35,212 bases of DNA, taken from assembly GCA_947632185.1 (NCBI GenBank), contig CANROH010000009.1, forward strand, positions 1 to 35,212, in the 5' to 3' direction. This DNA comes from an uncultured Clostridia bacterium. Lineage in GTDB: Bacteria > Bacillota > Clostridia > TANB77 > CAG-508. Shown here piece after piece: positions 6,987 through 15,313 of this stretch. How positions within the stretch are numbered: the first letter of the stretch is position 1; every line of letters begins with the position of its first letter. Made by a program: the position numbers and the translations under genes. The notes beneath the pieces are model-generated. The model worked only from the letters and a program-made list of their open reading frames with translations. It did no database searches and had not been told where the DNA came from.

Positions 6987-9255
6987 ATGAGATTACAAGG
7001 TATGGGTATAGTATTTGCTCTAGTTGTATTACCTATAATTTTAGTTTTAACTTATTACATACAGCTACAAGTGGATACAATAAATTTACAAAATCAATAT
7101 GATGCGAAATTATTAAATTCTACATATGATGCAATGTCTGCATTTGAAATTAATACGGCAAATGAAGAATTGTCATCTGTATCAGATTCCTTACGTACAA
7201 TAATAGATGCATCTACAAATGTTTTTTATAATACGTTAGCTACTAATTTAGGAATGTCAAATGCTAGCAAATCATATATAGAACCATTTATTCCAGCTTT
7301 GTTATACACATTATATGATGGATATTATATAGATGCACCAACAAAAGTTCCTACAGTTTTAACTGATTCAGATGGAAACGCTGTTGCTGTGGGAGATATA
7401 GGAGTAAGTATATCTGGTGGTAGTGATTATAAATATGAAGAAAATGAAAAATCAGGAAAATATTTAAAAGTTGGTGATTTAGAAAACGAAGATGATTATG
7501 GACAATTGTTATATTTAAAATCAGGTTCAGATAATATATATACTACTGATATAAATAAAGCAGAATTTAAGGTAGATAATGTTTTAAAAACATATATGCC
7601 ATATTCAGCAAGATATCAACATGGTGATAAAAAAGATATAACTGTTATTTATACTCTAGATAATTATATAACAATACAAGGATCAATTGGTGATGTATAT
7701 TATACAGAATCTGGATATTTATTACCAGTTAATCCTACAACAGGTAAAGTAGACTGTGTAACTATTACAGCAAAAGATAGTGATGGAAATAATATAGAGT
7801 TATTAAACTACAATCAAAATGATGCTCAAGCCTTTATAGAAACAGCTGGAAATAAAGTAACAGTAAATATACGGTGATGTTGAAATAACAACAAATGGAG
7901 AAAAAAATAAAATAGATTTAGATGAAGAATTAACAGGATTTAAAGTAAGATTAGAAGAAGCTCAAAAAAATAGCGACTTAGAAAATGAAAAAAAATACAT
8001 TAATGAAATAAACAATATACAATATGAATTAGATAAAATTTCTGCAGTAGAATATTATACAAAAGCAGTAATTTTTTCTAATTGGGTATATTCTAATTTA
8101 AGTGATATTGAAGAGAAAGATTTAATCGGAATATCTGGACAAAGTTATAATTCAATACAAAACCAAGAAATTGATAAAAAATTAAATCAAGTTATATACG
8201 AATTTGATACTACTAATAAAGTATTTGATGTAAAAGGTTCTACTCAAAATGGTATAGTAGAAATTTCACAAGATTCTATCTTTTATACACATAAATTAAA
8301 TGTAATTAGAAATTCTATACAATATAATTTAAATTCTGCAATGTCAACTTACAATTCAATATCATCAAGAACATATAATTATGCAATGCCTGTAATGTCA
8401 AATGAAGAATGGGATAAAATATTATCTAATGTATCAATAGTATCTTTTATGCAAGGATATAGCTGTGGACTAAAAACTTATAATAATTATAAAATAGTAT
8501 CTAGTACGAATAATGAAATTTCTGTTCAGCCAGACTACATATTTTATGTAGATAAAGATTCATTTAACAATGAAGATAGTGAATATCATAAAATAGATTG
8601 CCCAAAATTATATAATAGTGCACCTAATGAATTTATAGCATTTACATCTAAAGAAGTAAAGTATGATAAAATATATGATAAAGAAGATGCAATATTACCA
8701 TATAAATATGACCATAGAAATTTAGCATGCTATGATTGTATAAATGATGGCAATTATGAGAAAGTTGATATTTTTAATGAAGAAGTAAAAGATGAAGCAA
8801 CAAAATCTTTGAGAATGGCATATTATATTGGAATAGCAAAATGTAGAAACAATTTGTATAAAATGAATGCTGTGCAGAATTCTCAGGGATATGAAGTAAT
8901 ATATGTATATGATGAAATGAAAAAAAGTCCTAAAGTAAATAAAACAACTTCATTACCAGAGTCATCTATTAAATCAATGGAAATTCTTATGAAACCAACA
9001 ATCAACTATGATATGTCATATGAAGAAGTAAAAATAGGTGATGCAACAAGTGTTTTTGGTGATAAAACTTATCCAATACATTACAATTCTTCTCAAATGT
9101 ATACGATAACCGTGGATGTTAGTAGTAAAAAGACAGAAAGTTTAGAAAAATTTCATATAAATTTTTACGATGTCAGCAGCAATGAAAAATTAGATAATGA
9201 AAAAAATGACAGTTTAAGAGGAGCTATAATGGCTGTTAAAGTAATTTATAAATAA
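6987..9255 (+). pseudogene. Large membrane-anchored protein of the pilus-like locus, frameshifted near 7870
   Basis: ATG at 6987 with an AAGGAAG site; an N-terminal TM segment (about 6-27) is followed by an extracellular region. The first frame stops at TGA 7875-7877, but the frame entered at about 7867-7870 is open to TAA at 9255 and continues the protein sense smoothly: VTVN-IYGDVEITTNGEK. A loss of two bases in the AT repeat around 7867-7871 would explain it. The rejoined product would be about 756 residues. Visible parts are a charged helical segment (ELTGFKVRLEEAQ...ELDKI) and, in the second half, paired cysteines (HKIDCPKLYN and LACYDCIND). Its place after the small pilin-like genes suggests a tip or TadG-like component. 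Whether the break is real decay, an assembly error or recoding cannot be told from the sequence. Confidence 0.75.
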
Positions 9256-9292
9256 ATGTAGATAAAATATTTTTAAATAAAAAAGATATAAA

Positions 9293-9347
9293 ATGGTTAA
9301 TATAGATTTATGAAAAAGATAAATTTAATATTAACCATTATTTTTTT
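9293..9347 (+). terminator. Hairpin plus T-run overlapping the spoIVB start
   Basis: Arms 9293-9303 and 9328-9338 are perfect 11-bp complements (ATGGTTAATAT/ATATTAACCAT). An inner pair lies at 9306-9311/9319-9324, and TTATTTTTTT follows directly. It resembles a weak intrinsic terminator for the upstream cluster, but it spans the spoIVB start codon (9310) and its first codons, so it could also act on translation. Confidence 0.45.
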
Positions 9348-10506
9348 AATTATTATATATATTTATGTAACATATATTTCTTTAATTCCACAAAATGTTA
9401 TTTTAATGAAGGGGGAAGAATTTAATTTAAGAAGACTTTTGGGAATTGAGATTACAGAAACTGCAAAAACTTCAAACAATAATTCAAATATAAGTAATGT
9501 TGAAGTTAGATTATTTGGAAAAATTCTATTAAAAGATGTTAATATAACTACAATAGAAGATATAGAAGTTGTTCCTGTTGGAAAGATAATAGGCTTAAAA
9601 TTATATACAAATGGCGTTTTAGTTGTTGGAATGTCTGAGATAGAGGACAAAAATAATGTATTAAATAAACCGTATGAGAATTCAGATATCAAAGCTGGTG
9701 ATACTATTTTAAAAATAGATGATAATGACATTGAAGATATTGATACATTAAAAGAAGTTGTAAATAATTCAAATGGCAAAAATTTAAATCTTACAATTTT
9801 AAGAAATGGAAGTGTTATAAATACTAGCATAGTCCCAGTAGAAATAGTCGGAAAAGAATATAAGTTAGGACTTTGGGTAAAAGATGCAGCAACTGGAGTT
9901 GGTACAATGACTTTTTATGAACCTGTTACAAATTGCTTTGCAATATTAGGACACGGAATAACTGATTCTGATACAGATAATTTAATAAATATTGATTCTG
10001 GTGAACTTGTCACATCTAAAGTTATCTCTTTTAAAAAAGGAGAAATGGGAGAGCCAGGAGAAATTAGAGGAACTATAATAGGACAGCCTACTATTGGAAA
10101 TATTTTGGAAAATTCACAATTTGGTGTTTTTGGAAAATTGAATAATCTAACAAGTTTGAATATAGATACAAGTAAAAAAGTAAAAGTTGCTTTAAGGGAT
10201 GAAATTGAAATTGGAAAAGCAAGTATTCTTTGCTCATTAGATAATAATTTTTCTAAAGAGTATGAAATAGAAATTGAAAAAATATATAAAGATAATGATT
10301 ATAATAATAAAAGTATGTTAATAAGAGTTACAGATGAAAATTTAATTAAAGAAACAGGTGGAATTATAAGAGGACTTTCAGGAGCTCCAATTATTCAGAA
10401 CGGAAAATTTGTAGGAGCAGTAACAAATGTGCTAGTATCAAATCCTGAAATAGGATATGCAATTTTTGGAGATTTAATGATAAAAGAATTAAATAAGATT
10501 GACTAA
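9310..10506 (+). CDS. spoIVB: SpoIVB-like serine peptidase (family S55)
   Basis: 398 residues: an N-terminal membrane anchor (about 5-25), a PDZ domain (about 100-180, with NSDIKAGDTILKIDD) and the S55 peptidase domain. The catalytic triad is visible as His215 (LGHGITDSD), Asp342 (VTDENL) and Ser357 (GLSGAPII). The His-Ser distance of 142 and Asp-Ser distance of 15 equal those I recall for the Bacillus subtilis enzyme. Family knowledge: SpoIVB is secreted from the forespore and cleaves SpoIVFA to trigger sigma-K processing. In many Clostridia spo0A follows spoIVB, but here it does not. No Shine-Dalgarno site is visible, and a hairpin covers the start. No later start would keep the anchor. Confidence 0.93.
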   Translation: MKKINLILTIIFLIIIYIYVTYISLIPQNVILMKGEEFNLRRLLGIEITETAKTSNNNSNISNVEVRLFGKILLKDVNITTIEDIEVVPVGKIIGLKLYTNGVLVVGMSEIEDKNNVLNKPYENSDIKAGDTILKIDDNDIEDIDTLKEVVNNSNGKNLNLTILRNGSVINTSIVPVEIVGKEYKLGLWVKDAATGVGTMTFYEPVTNCFAILGHGITDSDTDNLINIDSGELVTSKVISFKKGEMGEPGEIRGTIIGQPTIGNILENSQFGVFGKLNNLTSLNIDTSKKVKVALRDEIEIGKASILCSLDNNFSKEYEIEIEKIYKDNDYNNKSMLIRVTDENLIKETGGIIRGLSGAPIIQNGKFVGAVTNVLVSNPEIGYAIFGDLMIKELNKID

Positions 10507-10551
10507 AAAAAGAAATATTTATATAATGAAAAAAAATTAAAGGAGAATGTT

Positions 10552-10589
10552 TTTCTGAAATAATTTATTTTAGAAAATTATTTCGAAAA
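10552..10589. repeat. Inverted repeat in the spoIVB/10609 gap
   Basis: Perfect 10-bp arms 10557-10566 (GAAATAATTT) and 10575-10584 with an 8-base loop; outer T/A pairs extend it. It lies between a good AAAGGAGA sequence (about 10538-10546) and the next start codon at 10609. Folding would shorten the gap between them, though still to about 24 bases. Confidence 0.5.
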
Positions 10590-10608
10590 GTATTTAAGTT
10601 AGTATTAT

Positions 10609-11628
10609 ATGAATAATAGTGTAATAATATATGGAATTATTATTGTAATAACATCAGTAATAATTTATTTAATTAAAAATTTTAAAAGCATTTCAGAATA
10701 TTTAAAAACGCATAAAATAATAAATAGAATTCTAACAGTAATTTTATTTATTATTTTTGCCATAACTATTTATATATTGATTAAAAATGTAATATTTAGT
10801 TATGATTGGTTTAAAAAATCTTTAGTTAATGATAAGATAAATTTAAAATATGATACCATGATTACTGATGAAACAAAATTTTATAACTTAGCTATAAGTA
10901 AAGAATATGAAAACCAAAATCCACAAATGCCATATATTCCAGAAGGATTCGAATATGTTGAAGGAGAGTGGAATACAGGATTTGTAATTCAAGATGAAAA
11001 TAATAATCAGTATGTATGGGTTCCTTGTACTAATAAGGAAGATAATGATATTGTAAAATTAGAAAGAATAAATTGCTCAGATGACTTATTTATAAGTAAA
11101 GATACTTGTGCAAACTTAAAATATGAAAACTTTATAGAAAGTGCATTAACATATGGAGGGTTTTATATTTCTAGATATGAAATAGGAAAAGAAGATGGTT
11201 TGCCAGTATCTAAACAGGGAGTGGAAATTTTGGGTGAGTTAGATATAAATCAAGTAATAGAAATTATAGAAAAAGAATATGGCAATAAAAATGTGAAGTA
11301 TGATTTAATTAATGGCTATGCTTGTGATACTACTTTGAACTGGATATGCAAGACAAACAATGTTAGTATTAAATTATTTGATTCTGAGAAAGAAGAAATT
11401 TATACTGGAAGAAATAGTTATAATAATATTTATGACTTTTTTGATAATGTAATGGAATTAACACTAGAAAGCAATTATAATAATGTAATTGTAAGAGGAT
11501 TCATCAATGAAACAGACAGTAATTCAATTGGAGAATTAATTAAGTTTGATAGGTATTCAATATTGGAAAATAGAAATCATTTTTTAAACAAAACTCCATT
11601 AGCATTCAGAACAGTAATGTATAAATAA
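10609..11628 (+). CDS. Membrane protein with sulfatase-modifying-factor/FGE-like (C-type lectin fold) ectodomain
   Basis: 339 residues with two N-terminal TM segments (about 4-24 and 38-60), then an ectodomain from about residue 100. Motifs follow the order of SUMF1-like domains of clostridial surface proteins: TGFVIQDENNNQYVWVP, YGGFYISRYEIG, a middle segment with TTLNWI, NIYDFFDNVMELTLE, and a C-terminal LAFRTVMYK (compare GFRPALY). Family knowledge: this C-type lectin-like fold serves as enzyme or as a binding module in surface proteins. The formylglycine-generating copper-site cysteines are not recognisable, so catalysis is unlikely. No ribosome site lies just upstream; an AAAGGAGA is about 62 bases away, beyond a hairpin. 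Ligand-binding surface function is inferred. Confidence 0.7.
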   Translation: MNNSVIIYGIIIVITSVIIYLIKNFKSISEYLKTHKIINRILTVILFIIFAITIYILIKNVIFSYDWFKKSLVNDKINLKYDTMITDETKFYNLAISKEYENQNPQMPYIPEGFEYVEGEWNTGFVIQDENNNQYVWVPCTNKEDNDIVKLERINCSDDLFISKDTCANLKYENFIESALTYGGFYISRYEIGKEDGLPVSKQGVEILGELDINQVIEIIEKEYGNKNVKYDLINGYACDTTLNWICKTNNVSIKLFDSEKEEIYTGRNSYNNIYDFFDNVMELTLESNYNNVIVRGFINETDSNSIGELIKFDRYSILENRNHFLNKTPLAFRTVMYK

Positions 11629-11684
11629 ATTATATATTAAAAGTTTATAGATAAATCTTTAAAAATCTAAATAATTAAAGAAAG

Positions 11685-13175
11685 ATGATTACAAAAAGAA
11701 TTGATATGAATAATAAAATAATGCATATTATGCAAATAATTATAATAGCCATATTTATTATTTCAATTGTTCCTAAAGAATTTCAAAATGATACATTTTT
11801 TACTATTGCTTTGGGAGAAAGAACTGTAAATTATGGAATTGAAGAGACGGATAGATTAGTGTGGCACGAGAATTTAAATTTTATACATTTAAGATGGCTA
11901 TTTGATGTAGTTGTATATACCATATTTAATCATTGGAGTTATGCAGGAATATACTTTTTTGTTATAGTGGTAGCTGTATTGCAGGGAATACTATATTATT
12001 ACATATTAAGTAAATTAACGAAAAATAAATTCTTTTCATTTATAATAACATTAATAAATATGTTTTTTTTAAAAAATGAGTTTACTGGAAGAGCCCAAAT
12101 TATATCTTTTACATTGTTTTTACTTGAATATTACTGTATAAATCAACTAGTAGAAACTGATAAAAAAAGATATTTTATAATATTATTGTTTATACCAATT
12201 TTATTAGTGAATTTTCATGCATCTGTATTTCCAATATATTTTGTCTTATATTTGCCATATATAGCTCAATTTGTATTATCAAAAATAAAATTAAAACAAA
12301 ATAATGAAAGTAAGATTATAGTAGGTGAAATAAAATTTAAAAAAATAGTAATTTTATTAATATTAATGGTTCTTGGAATAATTTTAGGATTTTGTAGTCC
12401 TATTGGAATAAATGCATATAAGTATATGTTCAAAGTAATGGATGGACTATCAGCAAAGGTTATAGGGGAGTTACAACCAGTTGATTTTTTAAGAGATAAA
12501 TATCTTGTAACATTAGTAATAATTGCATTTTCTTTAATAAGCTTTACAGATGTAAAAGTAAGATTAGTAGATTGTTTGTATATATTAGGTTTTCTATTTT
12601 TGGCATTACCAACATATAGATGTATATTTTTCTTTTACTTAATTGCATCTATTTGTATATATAGAATCTTGAATGATGTTCTAACTAAATATAAGTTTGA
12701 CATTACAGTAATCAATCCAAGATTAAGAATTATAATGTTCTATTCCATAATGTTATGTATTTTGCTATTTTCTACTAATAATTTTCTTATACATTTAAAA
12801 GATGATTATATTGACACATACTTATATCCAGTATCTGCTACAGAATATATTATAAACAATATTGATATTTCTAAAATGAAAATTTATAATCACTTTGATT
12901 TTGGAAGCTATCTAGAATTAAGAAAAATTCCTGTATTTATAGATTCTAGGTCTGAGATGTATACTAAAGAATTTAATGAAAATACATCTATATTATCTGA
13001 TTCGTATAATATTTCTTTAGGAATAGAAAATTATAAAGATATATTTGATAAATATGAAATAACTCATGCTTTACTTTACAATAGAGAACTAATAAGCATA
13101 TACATTAAAGATGATCCAAATTGGAAATTAATTTATCAAGATGATATATTTGGTTTATATGAAAGAATAAATTAA
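11685..13175 (+). CDS. Polytopic GT-C-like membrane protein
   Basis: 496 residues with about ten hydrophobic segments and a soluble C-terminal domain. The first loop carries Asp in PKEFQNDTFF and RWLFDVVVY, and the C-terminal part reads YNHFDFGSYLELRK...PVFIDSRSEMYTKEF. This layout and the GSYL/FIDSR motif occur in uncharacterised bacterial membrane proteins related to GT-C glycosyltransferases, which use lipid-linked sugars at the outer face of the membrane. Enzyme activity is an inference. AAAGAAAG touches the ATG, which is poor spacing; an alternative start is ATG 11706. The gene ends just before a bidirectional terminator. Confidence 0.6.
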   Translation: MITKRIDMNNKIMHIMQIIIIAIFIISIVPKEFQNDTFFTIALGERTVNYGIEETDRLVWHENLNFIHLRWLFDVVVYTIFNHWSYAGIYFFVIVVAVLQGILYYYILSKLTKNKFFSFIITLINMFFLKNEFTGRAQIISFTLFLLEYYCINQLVETDKKRYFIILLFIPILLVNFHASVFPIYFVLYLPYIAQFVLSKIKLKQNNESKIIVGEIKFKKIVILLILMVLGIILGFCSPIGINAYKYMFKVMDGLSAKVIGELQPVDFLRDKYLVTLVIIAFSLISFTDVKVRLVDCLYILGFLFLALPTYRCIFFFYLIASICIYRILNDVLTKYKFDITVINPRLRIIMFYSIMLCILLFSTNNFLIHLKDDYIDTYLYPVSATEYIINNIDISKMKIYNHFDFGSYLELRKIPVFIDSRSEMYTKEFNENTSILSDSYNISLGIENYKDIFDKYEITHALLYNRELISIYIKDDPNWKLIYQDDIFGLYERIN

Positions 13176-13177
13176 TA

Positions 13178-13214
13178 ATAAAAATCAATCTTCATATGAA
13201 GATTGATTTTTATT
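13178..13214. terminator. Bidirectional intrinsic terminator
   Basis: Perfect palindrome 13181-13210 (15-bp arms meeting at CATATG) with an A-rich left flank and T-rich right flank, so it can act on both strands. It separates the plus-strand 11685 gene from the convergent murC. Confidence 0.9.
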
Positions 13215-14600
13215 TTATTTTAAAAGCATAGGGCCAATATTTGTAACAGTTCCGGCTCCTAAAGTAACAATAATATCATTATCTTTTACATTATTTTTTA
13301 CATATGAGACAACTTCATTAAAATCTGGCATGTAAAGGGCTTTTTTACCATTCATATTAATGTGATTAACTAAATCTTTAGAAGATATATCAAAAGTATT
13401 TTGTTCACGTGCTGCATATATATCTAAAATAATTATATTATCAAAATTTGATAATGCATCTGCAAAATCATTTAATAAAAGTTTTGTTCTGCTATAAGTA
13501 TGTGGTTGAAATATAACCCAAGATTCATGATATTTTTTGTTTTTTATAGCATTTGCTGTAGCTTTTATTTCAGTAGGATGATGAGCATAATCATCAAAAA
13601 TTAAGACATTATTTTGTATGCTACCTTTAAATTCTAGTCTACGTTCAGCACCATGAAATTCTTTTAAGGAAGCGTATATGATGTCTTTTGAAATGCCATA
13701 ATAATCACATACGGCGATACACGCAAGTGCGTTAAAAATGTTATGTTTGCCAGCAATAGAAAGTTCTATTGTAGAATAGAAATTGTTATTTTTATATATA
13801 TCAAATTTTGGAAATCCATTATCATCATATGAAATGTTTGTAGCAAGAAAATCAGCATTTTTATTATTTATTCCATAAGAAATAAATTTTGATTTTACAA
13901 TATTTCTTAATTCATAGCAATTTTCATCATCTGCATTTGTAACTAAAAGACCATCTTCTTTTAGAAGTAATGCAAAATCTTGAAAAGCCTTTACAATATT
14001 ATCAAAATTTTTATAGTAATCTAAGTGGTCATTATCTATATTTAAAATTATTTCTGCATGTGGAAAAAAGTTTAGAAAATTTGCTTTATATTCGCAAGAT
14101 TCTAATATAAAGTAATCGCTATTTCCAACTCTATAATTTCCTCCAATAGAATCAAGAATAGCACCAACTTCTATAGAAGGATCTTTTTTTGCATTTATAA
14201 AACAAAGAGAAATCATAGAAGTAGTAGTGGTTTTTCCATGTGTACCTGAAATACAAATTGTTTCTTTATAAAGTTTGGTTAAATATCCAACAAATTCACC
14301 TCTGCCAATAGTAGGTATATTATTTTCTTTGGCCAATAATAATTCTGGGTCAGTATCACTTATCGCAGCTGAATATACTACTAAATCAGCTTTTTTTGAA
14401 TTATCTAAGTCATGACCTATAATTACTGGAATACCGTGTTTAATTAAATTGATAGTTATTTGACTTTCAGAAATATCTGAACCAGTAACGATAAAATTAC
14501 AATTTTTTAGAGTTTCTGCTATTGCACTCATACTGATTCCGCCAATTCCAATAAGATGAATATGTTTATATCTTTTTAAATCTGATATTTCTAAACTCAT
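13215..14600 (-). CDS. murC: UDP-N-acetylmuramate--L-alanine ligase
   Basis: 461 residues, the normal MurC length. It adds L-alanine to UDP-MurNAc using ATP, the first step of peptidoglycan stem-peptide synthesis in the cytoplasm. Visible features: the nucleotide-sugar binding loop LIGIGGISMSA (16-26), the ATP P-loop GTHGKTTTT (119-127), NIDNDHLDYY in the central domain, and DDYAHHPTEIKA in the C-terminal part. An AGGAGG site precedes the ATG. The gene is alone on the minus strand, with its own promoter and a shared terminator; no other mur gene is adjacent. Confidence 0.97.
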   Translation of the reverse strand: MSLEISDLKRYKHIHLIGIGGISMSAIAETLKNCNFIVTGSDISESQITINLIKHGIPVIIGHDLDNSKKADLVVYSAAISDTDPELLLAKENNIPTIGRGEFVGYLTKLYKETICISGTHGKTTTTSMISLCFINAKKDPSIEVGAILDSIGGNYRVGNSDYFILESCEYKANFLNFFPHAEIILNIDNDHLDYYKNFDNIVKAFQDFALLLKEDGLLVTNADDENCYELRNIVKSKFISYGINNKNADFLATNISYDDNGFPKFDIYKNNNFYSTIELSIAGKHNIFNALACIAVCDYYGISKDIIYASLKEFHGAERRLEFKGSIQNNVLIFDDYAHHPTEIKATANAIKNKKYHESWVIFQPHTYSRTKLLLNDFADALSNFDNIIILDIYAAREQNTFDISSKDLVNHINMNGKKALYMPDFNEVVSYVKNNVKDNDIIVTLGAGTVTNIGPMLLK

Positions 14601-14624
14601 TTTTTCCTCCTAAAATACATAGCA

Positions 14625-14654
14625 ATTATACTATATATATATTCATAATTTCAA
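14625..14654 (-). promoter_or_regulatory. Sigma-A-like promoter of murC
   Basis: On the minus strand, TTGAAA (14654-14649), an 18-base spacer, and TATAAT (14630-14625). It lies about 25 bases before the murC start codon. It is divergent from the spoVG promoter. The rest of the 14601-14864 gap is A/T-rich sequence without a visible gene. Confidence 0.7.
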
Positions 14655-14777
14655 GAGAATTTATTAAAATTCAAAGTTTAAACTTCTACAAAATTATACA
14701 TTTTATTTTTTGAATAAAATATAATGAAAATGGAAAAAATAAAGATTATCATAAAAAGTAAAAAAAATAAAAAAAAA

Positions 14778-14804
14778 GAAGGAAAAATTTTTTTCTTGTA
14801 GAAT
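14778..14804 (+). promoter_or_regulatory. Sigma-H promoter of spoVG
   Basis: GAAGGAAAA (14778-14786), an 11-base spacer and GTAGAAT (14798-14804) match the sigma-H consensus RNAGGAWWW-N11/12-RNNGAAT at every position. The gene downstream is spoVG, whose Bacillus subtilis orthologue is a classic sigma-H target. Confidence 0.8.
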
Positions 14805-14864
14805 AATAGATTAGTACATAGATATAATATATGTATTAAAACTAGAAGAAAGAGGTGCCTAAAA

Positions 14865-15146
14865 ATGCAAATAACAGATGTACGTTTAAGAAAAGTAAAT
14901 TTAGAAAACAGAATGAAAGCAGTAGCTTCTGTAACATTCGATGGTGAATTTGTAGTTCATGATATTAAAGTTATCGAAAGTCAGAATGGACCATTCATAG
15001 CTATGCCTAGCAAAAAAACTCCAAGCGGAGATTTTAAGGATATAGCTCATCCAATTAATAAGGAGACAAGAGAAAAAATTCAAAAAGCTATTTTAGAAGC
15101 TTATGAAGCTCCAGATTCTGAAACAACAGAAACAACAGCTGAATAA
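14865..15146 (+). CDS. spoVG: Septation/RNA-binding regulator SpoVG
   Basis: 93 residues; the family is usually about 85-100. [12 protein letters not shown] at the start, then [41 protein letters not shown] and a C-terminal helix with [11 protein letters not shown] are the conserved SpoVG core. Family knowledge: a small nucleic-acid-binding protein that affects asymmetric septation in sporulation and, in other Firmicutes, capsule and virulence genes. The short Thr/Glu-rich tail is variable. Ribosome site AGAGGTG. It is expressed from a sigma-H promoter and followed at once by its own terminator, so it is monocistronic. Confidence 0.97.
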   Translation: MQITDVRLRKVNLENRMKAVASVTFDGEFVVHDIKVIESQNGPFIAMPSKKTPSGDFKDIAHPINKETREKIQKAILEAYEAPDSETTETTAE

Positions 15147-15161
15147 TTAAAATTAGAAGTG

Positions 15162-15190
15162 AAAAGGCGTTACATAGTAACGCTTTTTTT
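15162..15190 (+). terminator. Intrinsic terminator of spoVG
   Basis: GCGTTAC (15167-15173) and GTAACGC (15177-15183) form a stem with a 3-base loop, followed by a run of T residues (15184-15190). Confidence 0.9.
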
Positions 15191-15256
15191 GTTTAATATG
15201 ATATATCTATGAATAAAAATATAATGTAAAAAAATAAAAAAACATATAAATTTATA

Positions 15257-15285
15257 TTGTTATTTTGGGAAATATTATATATAAT
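15257..15285 (+). promoter_or_regulatory. Sigma-A-like promoter of the 15314-18363 pair
   Basis: TTGTTA (15257-15262), a 17-base spacer and TATAAT (15280-15285). A start near 15292 favours the ATG at 15314 and excludes the earlier TTG codon that lies in the promoter itself. Confidence 0.6.
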
Positions 15286-15313
15286 ATGTAATATGAAAAG
15301 AGAGGAAAATGTT

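Noticed and set aside
6893..7102. Frame overlapping the 6439 and 6987 genes
   Set aside because: It is a shadow frame across two well-supported genes and lacks a ribosome site.
10538..10558. Three-codon leader frame after AAAGGAGA
   Set aside because: The ATG is only one base after the ribosome-site sequence, too close for initiation.
10609..11628. Diversity-generating retroelement
   Set aside because: The fold is compatible, but no reverse transcriptase, template repeat or accessory gene is present in the window.
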